64,000 nt of DNA from Acanthochromis polyacanthus (lineage: Eukaryota > Chordata > Actinopteri > Pomacentridae), in contig NC_067131.1 of the NCBI RefSeq assembly GCF_021347895.1, positions 4,740,653 through 4,804,652 on the forward strand, read 5' to 3'. Under the pieces are notes generated by a model. The model did no database searches, was not told the origin of the DNA, and saw nothing but the letters and a program-made list of their open reading frames with translations. Below, one piece after another: positions 23,880 through 34,890 of the stretch. A program made the position numbers and the translations under genes. Numbering within the stretch: the first letter of the stretch is position 1; each line of letters opens with the position of its first letter.

Positions 23880-24375
23880 TTACCTCATAACGTCTCCTGG
23901 TATCAGTGTTCTGTGCTGAACGTCTTCGAGGCCGGTTTGTTCTACAAGCTTCGTAACCCGACGCCATTGAATTATCGGAGCTAAATAAAGGGTGTGTCGG
24001 GAATTATGTCACCGCGGTTTGATTTTGTTTTCTCAGCATCAGGGAGGGGGAACGGTAACATGAAGCAGCAGTAATTTGAGATGTACGATATAAAAATGAT
24101 AACAAAAAAAGCCCCATCCACCCCGGATTGTCCTGCTTTTATTTATGAAGCGTAATCGTGGCAGAACTGTGTGACAAAGGAAACGGATCATCGCGTCATT
24201 AAGGCAAAGAGGAGGCCAGTCAATTATATTATCAATGCCCCTGTAGCGACCTGTAGATCTCGCCGATATGAGCTCTGCTGGCATGTTAACATTAATGGAG
24301 CGGCCATTAGTCTAATGATGGGTCACATGAGCTGCAGGCAGCTGGCTCAGGCCTTCTGTTTTTCAGAAGACTGCT
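23880..24375. promoter_or_regulatory. Possible conserved enhancer-like block
   Basis: Single-copy, balanced composition and dense in homeodomain-type cores: GTCATTAAGGC, CAATTATATTATCAATGCC, AACATTAATGG, GGCCATTAGTCTAATGATGG, with a CACATGAGCTGCAGGCAGCTGG stretch containing E-box-like and CAGCTG words. It sits in a repeat-poor interval. The enhancer reading is inference; interspecies conservation would decide it. Confidence 0.3.
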
Positions 24376-24727
24376 GAGGACGCCTGTTTGTCTTCATGTG
24401 CAGCTGTTGGAAGGAGCTGTGGCTGCAGCATAATGGGCTCTTTTAGCATCCAACATCTGAGTAAGAGGCGGCACGGTCCCGGACAGGAGACCAGAGAGCA
24501 CTTGGAGCTGTTTATTTACGTTTTTATCGTTCGCGGTTTTCATTGTGGATGCGTGCTTTTATATGGGCTTTGGAATAACCATCTTTTTTCAATCTAAAGT
24601 CACACTTGTAAGAAAACTCTCAACTCTTGCATGTTTTTTAATGGCTTTTGGTCGCTCTTAGTAGTCCTAATATTTTATGTTTATTTTATAAGGTAATATT
24701 ATAATTTTTATCATGTTTCCTGTCTTT
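24376..24727. other. Unassigned DNA
   Basis: A 69-codon frame at 24388-24597 has no recognisable similarity. Nothing else seen. Confidence 0.4.
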
Positions 24728-24731
24728 TTAA

Positions 24732-25506
24732 CCCTCTGAACTCCAAAAACCTATCTTTAGATTTGTAAAATATCTTCCTATTAATAGCTGAAATTACTTA
24801 TTCCAGCAAAATATCTACATTTCAGTCATTTCTACATTTGAATTTGCAACATTTCTTTCTTTCACATGAACTGAAACTGCAAAACGTGCCATTGAATTTA
24901 AAGGGCATGCTACTTTTAAAAAATCACCAAAATTACACAATTTATCAGAGCCAGAAACTGTGAAAACAGAAAAAATGTCAGATTTTCAACTTTTAAATGG
25001 TTCTCATACTAATCATGTATGACGTGTGGTTACATTTAGAAAATTCAGCAAAACGAAATGGAAAATTACTTTATTCTACATGTCTTATTTAGAAAGTCAC
25101 CAAAAAATAACCTCTTTGTTTAAATCGGATTCTGTAAAAAAAATTAAACATCTACATATTTAACACAGCTGAGAAGCCACGAGTGACTCAGCAGTGACCA
25201 ATGGTGACACAGCAAAAATTCAGCAACTTTTGAGCTGAACTGCAGGCTGTGTGACAGCTATGGAAGCAAATTATAGATTTAGAGCAAAAGAAAACATACT
25301 CGATTAGTACAATAAATGTGCATAGCTCCAAAATTGTGGATTTCTAAGTTCCTCGTACTTCTAGTCATGGTTGCTCTGTTTCCATGGAGACGCAGGACTT
25401 TAATTTGCAGTGGAAAATTAACCCACAGTTAGGGAAAAAATGTGATAAGAGCCAAAAAAAATAAAAATAAATCAACATAAGGGGAAAATGCTTGAAGTTA
25501 AGAGGG
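24732..25506 (+). mobile_element. Family A reference copy: TTAA-flanked, piggyBac-like termini
   Basis: Flanked by TTAA on both sides (24728-24731 and 25507-25510). Terminal inverted repeats read CCCTCTGAACTCCAAA at the left and, complemented, CCCTCTTAACTTCAAG at the right (13 of 16 alike). The 775-bp body encodes nothing recognisable. TTAA duplication with CCC...GGG ends is typical of piggyBac-type non-autonomous elements; Kolobok elements also use TTAA and cannot be excluded. Internal blocks (GCTGAACTGCAGGCTGTGT, GGTTGCTCTGTTTCCATGGA) define the family across the window. Confidence 0.7.
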
Positions 25507-25510
25507 TTAA

Positions 25511-25989
25511 AATTCACTCTAGATGTAATTTTGATTTGATTGGTTTGCAGTCTACTTGCTAAAACGACTCCGTGTTGTGTGAGATGATGGAAGACAGTGA
25601 AGCGATTCAAGCACAGACGCAGGTCAAAGTGATTCACAGAAGGTGAAGAAATGTAGAAAAAATCAGTTAAAATAGAGCAAAATAAGTTGAAATAACGAAA
25701 AGATGCGACATTGTTGGAGGAAACTGAGAATCATTTCTCTTTGAAATGAGCTTAATATCCATTGGATCAAACTGGATTTTAATTTTTAATCAGGAATAAA
25801 TCAGCGTGCTGCTTTTGAGACTTTTCTCTCCTATGACCTGGTTGGCTGAAAGTAAATCACGTTTAATCTTTTGTTTTACCTGTTGGTGCTTTGTCCTTGA
25901 ATAGAAACAGACAGAAAACGTAAAAGGAGAGAAAACAAGGACATAAAGTGTTAGCCGTCATCCAGAATCAAACCAGGGTTGTTGCATAT
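25511..25989. other. Unassigned DNA
   Basis: No gene or repeat recognised. Confidence 0.4.
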
Positions 25990-26372
25990 GTGTGTATCTG
26001 GACTTCTGGGACCTCACAAACCCTCTCCAAAGGTACCTCAGTCATTAGACTCCACCGTCCAGACGGTCTGAAAGTGATTTAATAGGGACACTGACTCCAT
26101 AAAATACTGTTTTCATCAATGAAAGATGTGAGTTTCAAGGCACATACAGAACAGTGGTGTCTAGAGCTTTAAATAAATTGAATATCTGCCATTTTTTCAT
26201 TCCCATCTTTAAATAATGAGAAGTTTTAACTATATTTGACATATGGAATGAAGAAATAATCAGATTCTGCTTTATTTCTTGGTAAGAAATCAAATTTGAG
26301 CAGATTAGTGTCACTAAGAATGTTAACTCCTTTGTGAAAAGTCAGAAGAGTTTTAGGTGGATTTGATCGAAT
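25990..26372 (+). repeat. Family C copy 1
   Basis: Starts GTGTATCTGGACTTCTGGGAC and shares the following with 37734-38224: 'CTCAGTCATTAGACTCCACC-TCCAGAC', 'GGGACACTGACTCCATAAAATACTGTTTTCATC', 'GTGGAATGAAGAAATAA', 'CAGATTCTGCTTTATTTCTTGG' and 'AGCAGATTAGTGTCACTAA' modules. Confidence 0.8.
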
Positions 26373-28087
26373 CGTCACAAGCGTGTTCAACTAAATCAAC
26401 TTGCAGCTGTTAGAAATATGGCTGTGTTTCAAGTTTCCAGTGGAACATCGCTCACTAAGTAGCGTTTTGATAGCAGGAAACATCCCATCAGATCCGAGTG
26501 AAAGTGTCAGGTCGTTATTCTGAGCAAAGACAGGCTTTCTGGGTTTCAAACCAGACTGAAGGTTTCTAATGAGGCGCTGAATGAAACTCCAGAACACTTC
26601 GCAGAAACTGGATGAGCTGTTTCCAAATCTGGACCAAAACTGAAGATCGATACGTCAAGCTTTGCTCAGTGGGAAAAGAATTTGCTAAATAAAGACTCAT
26701 ATCAGTGAAAAAGTCCCGTCGAATGAGGCCCGTCTGGTCTCAGAGGACCAGCAGCGTCTCCAAACTGTTTCCCAGGAGGGTAAATGAGGACAAATGCTCG
26801 GGGAGGACGTAGCAGCGTTTCACAGCGGATGACTATATACTGATGAACAGGAGGCAGGATGACACAGCAGTACATCAAACACTTAGTTCTACTGAGATGC
26901 GCTCCAATTCGTGGTGTTTGTTGAGGACTTTTACCGCAAACCGAAGACGAACGAGGAGTCGCCCGACCTCCGGCCCTACTGGACATTTATTAGACGGAGA
27001 AAAGACAAACATTCCCGTCAGACAGCGCTGGGATGATGCGGCTTATCGGGGTTTTGCTCAAGCTCTTGAAGTTAATGCCAACTTAAGTGCGTGGTGTCAT
27101 CGCAGCAAAACGGGGAGGGAAGACCAGATATTCTGACATTTATTCGACTTTTAACGAAGGCGAAATCACCACATGGCACCAAAACATGTTGACAAGGAAG
27201 TCTTTAGATGGTACAGACTGTACATCCAGACCAACTCCTTTATACGTCCTCCTCTAACATCCATCTGTCTCATCTCTAGCCTCCCTCTTTTCCATCTATC
27301 TCTGGCTCTTCCTCTCTTATCTCGTTCTTGATACACTGTAAAAACAGACATCAGAAAGAGACTCCTTGCATTATATCACCTTTTTCTGAGTTAATTTTCC
27401 ACATGTAGGATTCAGGATTTCACAGAAGTGGATTTGAATAAATCGTGTAGAGTCAATATAGTTGTAAAAGAAAACAAATCACTGCTTTTAGTGCTAAATT
27501 AGGGCAGTTTTGTGATCCAATTCTGCAGGTTTTACTGCCTTGATTCACTCTCAAAGTGTCAATTTTGAACCACTTAACAAACCTAAACACAGTGGAGGAG
27601 CTACCGAGGAAAGTGCTATCTGTAGGACCTGGTGGAGACCAAAACAGAGCTAAAAGAGGGAATACTGAACTTAGATTCACCAGATGGCCAGAAATACGAC
27701 TCCAAAAGAATTGTAATGGTTTAAAGTGCAACTACATTCATTTATATAGCGGTGATTTGTCACAGCTTGTTTGTGTTGCTCTGAAGCGGCCAAAAAAATC
27801 AGTTATTATTGGTTTAAAATCGCTTTCTGGGAATAACTTAATTTAAAAAAGAAAAAAAAGTTTCAAAAGACATCTAAAATTCACCCACAATGATTTAAAA
27901 CTTTTCCAAAATGACTGCAAAACTGTTGAACATAACTTGAACCATGTCCTGAATGACTCAAAAAAAGACAAAATTTGCATTTCTTACATTTGAAACTGCT
28001 CCATTTTCAAATTACTGTGTATTTTAAAAAAACATAATGTACACTGTATGTTTCATGGTTATTTTTCCCGAATAAAGAGAAGAGAGA
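26373..28087. other. Unassigned DNA
   Basis: Several frames of 60-97 codons on both strands without recognisable similarity. No repeat structure noted. Confidence 0.4.
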
Positions 28088-28275
28088 CATGGCGTCTAAA
28101 GCTTCAGATAAATAGAAAATCTGCCATTTTTTCCATGCAAACCTGGAAATAATCAAAAATTTGAACTATGTTTGACATGTGGAATGAAGAAATAATAAGA
28201 CTCTGCTTTATTTATTGGTCAGAAATCAAATTTAAGCAGATTAGCGTCACCAACAACATTATCTCCTTTCTCTCT
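28088..28275 (+). repeat. Family C copy 2 (partial)
   Basis: Carries 'GGCGTCTAAAGCTTCA-ATAAAT', 'CTGCCATTTTTTCCATG', 'TTTGACATGTGGAATGAAGAAATAA' and 'AGCAGATTAGCGTCACCAACAACATT', matching the middle of the copies at 26.15 and 37.89 kb. Confidence 0.8.
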
Positions 28276-28749
28276 GCATTATAGTAGCTGAGGTCCAGTT
28301 GGGCATCCAGTAGCCGCCTCTAGAAACTCATGAAACTTTATTGAAGTAGCCACTTTTGCCAAAATAAACAGGGATTCAGAAGTTGCATTGCTTATTTCTC
28401 ACCTCAGATTTAAAATCCAGAAAGAGGCAAACTATTAGTAAATCATTCATCCAATCGGGTGCAGCCAGTGTTTGCACGATGGTGGACTTGTATAGTCATC
28501 AAAACGCTACAATTTAGAGTCGGAATCATTTTTATGGGCCAAATATGTGAACACATGCAAGGAATTTGACTCCAGTTGCCTGCTTATTTCTTAAACATGC
28601 ATGAATTTAAGCAACGGCACCAGGTTGTGGAAGTTTAAACTGATATGGATAACTTTAGGTGTGTATGAAAAAGCATAAAATGAAGAAATGAAGTGACATT
28701 TCAAGGTGGAAATGCTGCTTATTTTGCCCATAATGTGTCTTCTAGCACA
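28276..28749. other. Unassigned DNA
   Basis: Nothing recognised. Confidence 0.4.
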
Positions 28750-28753
28750 TTAA

Positions 28754-29177
28754 CCCTTACAAGGCCATGTTTTTTATATATATTTGCATGTACAGCCATA
28801 TTTCTGGAGAAGTATATATACTAAAACAACCCAATCCATAAAAATATCGAACAAGTCTTGCGAGGTCGCATTGTCGTAGACGTTCGCCATGTTGAATTTT
28901 GCTCGGTACGGGTGTGTTATTACGGCACGCGGCCCCGATAAAAGCTTCGTAATTGCGGCTTCGTTATAACGGCTCATACGGCTTTATCGTTTGAAATAAG
29001 CAAATTTGGAGCCAATGTTTATATCGTACCATTGGTTGCCTTAAACATAGGGGTGTGTGCATATTTTATGTTAATTAGCAATCATAAACAAATCACACGT
29101 GTTGAGCCAAGAATGTTTGGTTTCGGCTGTGTACAAGTAAGCGGGAACGAGTATACTCGGTCCCGGCTTTTTAAGGG
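28754..29177. mobile_element. Small TTAA element with near-palindrome (piggyBac-like MITE)
   Basis: The left boundary is TTAA (28750-28753) followed by CCCTTACAAGGCC. The right end, complemented, reads CCCTTAAAAAGCCGGG, followed by TTGA (one change from TTAA). A near-perfect palindrome, GGAACGAGTATACTCGGTCC, lies just inside the right end. The internal sequence carries CG-rich words (ATTACGGCACGCGG). The layout resembles the 62173-62718 element but the sequence differs. Confidence 0.65.
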
Positions 29178-29181
29178 TTGA

Positions 29182-29500
29182 AAACACCGTATTTACGTGA
29201 CAAGGTTACTTACTGTGTTAACGTTGCAGCTTAGCGTCGCCTTCTCTGCAAGCTTCAATTCAAACATCCTGTTCACTTCACTAGATGTTGAATTTGGCTT
29301 CAGGCACAGTGTACACAATTAGCGGTAATCTCTCGGTAAACATCAAACTGCCTGGATCTTTGTCCTGCTGTTAGATTCACCAGTTGTTTCAGGAGCTAAC
29401 AGACACATAGAGCTGTTGTCTACGCTACAGTGCAGGAAAAAAAGCCTCCCGTCTAGCACACTTTGCTCGGCTTAAGCAGAGCAAATCCTACGTGCGCTGC
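29182..29500. other. Unassigned DNA
   Basis: Nothing recognised. Confidence 0.4.
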
Positions 29501-29504
29501 TGTA

Positions 29505-29885
29505 GATTAGTGTCCCATGGCAACCCATCATCCCCCATCATATCTATGATGCTAATGCCACAGTTGAATCTACAATATCGATCTCAGCAGCCTCACATGC
29601 CTCCGGTGGGCTTTCAGGACCAGTAGAGCTTACTCATTGTTTATTTGTCGCAGTAACACAATGAAGAATAATGGCTCGCTTCTGGAGTCCAGTTAACCGC
29701 TTCGGCGGAACAAAAGCCACTTTTGATCGGAGGTTTTTAAAGTCTTAATGGCAGTCCTGGACGAGTCCCTCTTGACTAATGAGAGCCGTGGAAGCAACCG
29801 CCGGCTGTGCGCGAGATACTGGATGTGCCGATGTGTGGCCCAGTGAGCCAGGTAATTGATTGTATCTGAGTCGCAGCAGCTTGTT
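29505..29885. promoter_or_regulatory. Possible regulatory block with RFX-like site
   Basis: Single-copy sequence. CCATGGCAAC at 29515-29524, within TGTCCCATGGCAAC, matches 11 of 14 positions of the palindromic RFX X-box (GTTGCCATGGCAAC). It also contains ATGATGCTAATGCC, GACTAATGAG and GGTAATTGATTG cores. A functional reading is inference. Confidence 0.27.
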
Positions 29886-32194
29886 TGTTTTTAATGTCTT
29901 GCTCGGGCCGAACTGATAAATGGAGTTGTTGTTTCAAGAATAGGAGCCAGTTCCTGGTGGTTCACTTCTACTCGGTTATTTTTTGGCGAAACACGCTTGG
30001 GGATCTGCTTTTGGTATGTTAGTATTGAGTGGCATGTTCTCAATGCGTGTCCTCGTGTTTTTGTGCGTTTTCCTTCCTTGAATGTTGGTTTGAGAAGCAG
30101 AAAGATGACGGTGTTTTGAGGTTTAGGCACGGATGATCTCAAGAGTTTTTCAGATCTGTTCAAAACAAGACTGAAAATGCTTCGTACATGAGGTCAGTTC
30201 TTTTTTTTTTTCTACAAAATACATAAAGTTTTTCAGTTGGAGCCACAAAAAACAGCTGTCATCCACTAATTTTTTTCTGTGACTGCTTGATCAGAGAGAC
30301 AAAGAAGGACTTGTGCATTTTAAAGGACAGTAAATTTGGAAGATTTCAAAGCTTGATTTGATTAACTCCAACCACTAAAGATTCGTATTTACTCCTGATA
30401 AGATTAAGGAAGGTTTAACAGAATCAGGATTGACTATGTCAGGAGGGGATCTCTCTGTGGTCTTCATTCTTTCGTTCCACATTTGCCAGTTTGGAGAACA
30501 ACTGCAGAATGTGTCACTACACACGTGTGTGAAAATGAAGATGTTAGTCAGCAACAACAGCCTACTTTCACATATATGGGAATTTTTCGTATTAATTTCT
30601 GATTTATTGTCTTTTCCAGCACTGGTTCTTGTGCAACTTCAGTAAAAGCTCTATATAATTTACAAATACTAGTAGTGGTAGTATTTGTTGTAGTTTTAGT
30701 ATCATTCTCAAACCTGCAGCCAGAAATAGATTCTTTCATTGTTGATTTGATCTGGCAGCCATTTATTCATGTAGCTGGTTCATCTTTTAGTCGTTAATGC
30801 TCTAAAATGTCATCACAGTTTCCTAAATTCCAAAGAAACATTTCACATTTTGTCTCAGTAACAACAAAACCCACTAGTAAGTTCAATTCATAATCATATA
30901 AATGAGAAAAAGTGGCACTTTTGTCATAATTAAGAGGCTGCAACCTGACAATATTTGCTTGATAAATAGCATTATGTTTGATGATAATTAATTGATTGTA
31001 AAGATAACTTCATCCTAATTAACAGGCTGATAAATTAGCCGATTGTTTGAGGAGTAAACGTGCTCACTTTTTGTAGAAAGCGTTTAGCTGATAGATGGCA
31101 GACTGCAATATGAGGAAATGCAGATAAAATCTACACAAGAACTTCCCCTGCAGTAAATAACAAGCAACAAAGCTTGTTCTGTTTATAAGAGTTACAGGAA
31201 AGCAGATTTATCACAGTGAGAAGGTGGCCTAAAGATGAAGACAGCTCCAACACGTAGGCATGACTTATCGTCTGCACCTGTTCCCTGCAGACAGCTGGAA
31301 CAGGAATGTTGTGATCGACAGGATTCCTCCCTCTATTGTGCTCATATATGTCTGTGTTTGTACGCTTTCATGAACCCACATACGTGTACTGTAAACCAAA
31401 CATACAGGTCTGGGTGTGAGGTCAGCCGTGCAGCTCTTCTATGTCGTCTTCTTGTTTTTGTTTGTTTGCGTCCTCCAGCCAACCCCCCCACCCCCCACCC
31501 CCCCACCCCCTCTGTGCTCCTCACTTAGCTGTCCTCCTTTGTCTCTACCTCCTCTTTGATTCGGCCGAGCCCGTGGCTAAGAGCATGTCGGGGTCAGGCT
31601 GCCAAATTGACGCAGCGCTGAATAGTCTCTTCTCTGTTCGGGGAGAAAGAGTAGAATGTGTGATGTGTTTCTAAAAACACCCTGCAGTGCAGCGGTGAAC
31701 TGGAGGGCACCGTACCCCGCCGACCTCGCATCAATCTATACAGCGAGGGTGTTTCTGCAGGCGTTTAATGCATGTGTATATATATGTGATAGAATCATTA
31801 GAGATGTCGCTGAGCATGGCGGTGTTTTGAACACAGATCCTGTGAAGTGTGAAGGAGCCTCTCCGCCATCTGCGTTCCACAACGGCTGTTCTGTATCTGG
31901 TCGAACAGGACTTTCCCCGCTATAGTTCAGCCCCATTCTTGTCCCTGTTGAGCAGCACATATGTAATGCTGGCTTCGCCTCAAGGGAAAGTAGCCGCCCA
32001 GGCAAGAACAAAGTAAGTGAACATAATGTTTCATTTGTCCAAGCGGCTTTGCATCCAGGTTAATTAAAGTACAGATCTGAGAACAGCCTCTCTTGCACTT
32101 TTCTTTCACCGTATATTTTATTTAGCTCTCGACGGAATGAATATTTTACAGTGCGCACATTTCCTTTCTACATGAATACACATGTCGGGCTGAC
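29886..32194. other. Unassigned DNA
   Basis: Short frames on both strands without recognisable products. Contains the G-quadruplex-type tract at 31483-31510. No repeat families noted. Confidence 0.4.
31483..31510 (-). repeat. C-rich tract with G-quadruplex motif on minus
   Basis: Four C runs of 7, 6, 7 and 5 separated by single A. On the minus strand this is four G runs with one-base loops, the strongest textbook class of quadruplex-forming motif. Confidence 0.85.
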
Positions 32195-32574
32195 ATGTCT
32201 AGTCAGTGTCACATGGAGGTCGGGGACAGTGCCAGTGAGTTAAGATTTTCTAAAAAAAGACGGAAACTGGATGGTTTGATCCAATTATGGACACGTCATG
32301 CTGCTCTCAAAGTTTATTCTCGGGTGCTAGAAAAAAGCACCGGTGGATTGTCGAAGCTTAGATTTAGGAGGAACATTGCAGATTCCATCCTCGATCATCC
32401 AGTCCACATGTATTTTGTGGATTGGAAGAATGCCAACAATCATGGTTTTCTATTGAACCCTTGTGAGTGATGAGCCGTGCATTCCTTGTACACCTGAAGT
32501 AAGCACTGCGTTTGCATTGTTGGTACAGCATCAAATAAGTTAACATTCTCAACACTAAGTCAAAACATGTTTTT
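32195..32574 (+). other. Unassigned DNA with one 91-codon frame
   Basis: The plus-strand frame at 32195-32470 has a basic N-terminal stretch (KKRRK) but no domain I can name. It sits directly upstream of the LINE tail, and its relation to it is unclear. Confidence 0.3.
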
Positions 32575-33318
32575 GGTAGGTGTTGGACGCCACGAAAGTT
32601 GCTTCTTGTCTCAACTCTGTTTGTGACATTCACGGACAAGATCTCAAAGGTGCATCTGGTTTGAGAATGTTGTGTGGTTTGGGAACTTCAGAGTCGCAGC
32701 TCTGTTTTTTTGCAGATGATGTGATTTTATTAGCTTCATTGAACTTTAGCATACAGTGGGGTGGTTGGTTTGTAGCCCAGATTAGCATTAACACCTACAA
32801 GTCTGAGGACATTGTTGTCTGCTGGAAACAAGTGAGTTCCTCCCTCTAGGATTTGGGAATTTAGCGTCCTTTGTAAGGGAGTTTAAGCATCTCAGTAGCA
32901 TGGACAGTGGCATGGATTTATGGACTGCAACAATGTTAGCAGTTGTGGTAAAGAGGGAGCTAATCCAGAAGGCAAAACTCTCGATCTACTAGTACATCTA
33001 TGTAGAAAGTCTCCCTTGAAGTCTTGGTAGTGACCCAAAAGTATGAGGTTGTCGACACAAGTAGGGTGAGGAGCTCAGACATCCAGAGGGAGTTCACTGC
33101 TCCTTCCCATCTAACGGTATCTAATTTGGATGCTGGACATTTTCAGGGCACTTGGAAGGAGACTTGGGGTAGATCCAGAACTCACTGGAGGGATTACCTG
33201 TATCATCTGGCCTGGAAACACCTTTGAATCTCCCAGCAGAAACGGGAAAACAGACTGTTGCTACCTCAATTTGACCCCACATGGGTGGGAAGGAAGTAGA
33301 CTGGGGGATGGATAGATT
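32575..33318 (+). mobile_element. Non-LTR retrotransposon (LINE), 5'-truncated 3' end
   Basis: The region matches, module by module, the last part of a common fish LINE as I recall it: 'HGQDLKGASGLRM', the reverse-transcriptase box FADD, a 'VKRELIQKAKLSIY' block, 'RVRSSDIQRE', and 'RTHWRDYLYHLAWKHL', ending in a GGGGGATGGATAGAT tail. It is 5'-truncated and internally deleted, as is usual for dead LINE copies. The exact clade is not assigned. Confidence 0.85.
32580..33227 (+). pseudogene. Reverse-transcriptase C-terminal remnant
   Basis: The frame 32580-32849 has FADDV at residues 44-48 (32709-32723), the catalytic Asp-Asp pair of the palm domain, followed by ILLAS as in active LINE enzymes. 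A later plus-strand frame, 33024-33227, carries the post-RT region (RVRSSDIQRE, then WRDYL..LAW). Stops and frame changes between them show the gene is dead. No endonuclease domain is present. Confidence 0.82.
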
Positions 33319-34555
33319 TCCTTTTCTTAGTTCTTTGTTGTTCAGAAATTTCTCTTTCAGTCTCCTTTTATGAAACAGCATCAGATATGATCTTATCACA
33401 TTATTGCTCTCTGCATTTCCTCGTTCCACATTAAAGCAAACTTGTGTAATTTTAATGAATGGCAGCCTGTGTGGCCACAACGTTAGACGCTAAAACACAG
33501 CGTAAAATAAGTCCATCACCCTGAAACATCTGCTTAAAGTTTGCCATCATTCGTCTGTGAGACTTAAACCTGACGGAGTAAATCTGTGGCACGAATCCTC
33601 CTGAGTTTAGGGGTGTGTTTAATTGTTATGGATTCAACTTTTTAATTTGAGGGAGGCAGATTGTGTTATTTCGTCTTTCAAGGTTACGTAGTCTCACTTA
33701 AATAATTTCGAGTGAGCTGTAATTAGAAAGCTAAGAAGTTTTCAAGAAGTTTTTGTTTGGCACATAAGAGGAATTTGATGTCATCGCATGCATATGGATC
33801 ATTCCTTTGAACATCAAATTGATTGTACTGCATTGGGTTTTGCTTTTTTCCCTCCATATTTTTAGCAATATGTCCCTATTTTGACTGGATTAATTATTTT
33901 TGCAGCCACAAAGATGAGGCATTTCTGTAATCTTGTGTGTCAATCATAAACAAACACGATAACTTTTATCATATTTGCGGATCCACAAGAATTTCGTTTC
34001 ACATTCTTACCCTAAAATGGAAATAAATTGGCTGTATACCTTCCTGTCAGCGCCTTGCGTAGCCTTCACACATCATTTCAAGGATTTGGGTGTTTTCTTT
34101 AGAGTTTGTCTCAAAAGAAATAAGCTTGAATGAGGAGAAGTCCTTGGTGGACTGACGGAGAAGTTGTAAGCCGGACTGACACCCGCACGGCGTTCGTCGG
34201 CCTCCACCTCAAGGAGAGCGAACGGAACACAAAAACTGAAAAGGAGTGAGGCTGAACGCATCTTCTTTTGTGTGTAAGTCCCTCTGCACTCAGAAATGTG
34301 TTTCATTTATTGGTTGCTGCTTCAGTCGGGTGTTTGACCTTCGCTGAAAAACAAGACTGTTTGCACACGGAGCTGCTGAAGTTTAAAATGTTGAATTCAG
34401 ACTTTGAAGAACTTGTTAAGTGCATATTGAGGAGGAGAGATTCACTTTTAGTTTGGTGGATAAACCTGATCCAGAATGTCTGATATGGAAGCTTTAATGA
34501 TTAATTAGACTGAAATATACCATTTACATATTCACAGATTTTAGAGTTTTTATAA
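33319..34555. other. Unassigned DNA
   Basis: A 119-codon minus frame (33121-33480) lies partly antisense to the LINE and is not a gene. The remainder shows nothing recognisable. Confidence 0.4.
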
Positions 34556-34559
34556 GTGA

Positions 34560-34890
34560 ACATGGAACAGTTAGTAATTTTTATTGTTTATTCTTAGCAT
34601 CTAATTGATTTTTTTAAATTTTATTTATTATTATTCATTTTATTCTCTTTTACCCTTTATTTATTCATTTATTTACACATTTTTATATATTTTTTACTAT
34701 TACTGCTATTATTTTCATTGTTATCCTTCCTGTTTATTCTAATTTCTTTTATTCCACTTCGATGTGGCATTTTTATTATTTTTTTCTGGTGGTCTCTCTG
34801 CTTCTCTTTGCACTGACCGGCATTTTGTTGTTCAGTCGTCCTCCTGAGTATGTTTTTTGAAAGGTGCTATATCAATAAAGTCATTATTAT
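34560..34890 (+). repeat. LINE/SINE-type 3' tail
   Basis: AT-rich DNA ending in GAAAGGTGCTATATCAATAAAG followed by TCATTATTAT. This closely resembles the 'GAAAGGTGCTATATAAATAAA(G)TTTATTATTATT' tail of fish retroposons. AATAAA sits within the tail at about 34874. No coding part is present. Confidence 0.5.
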
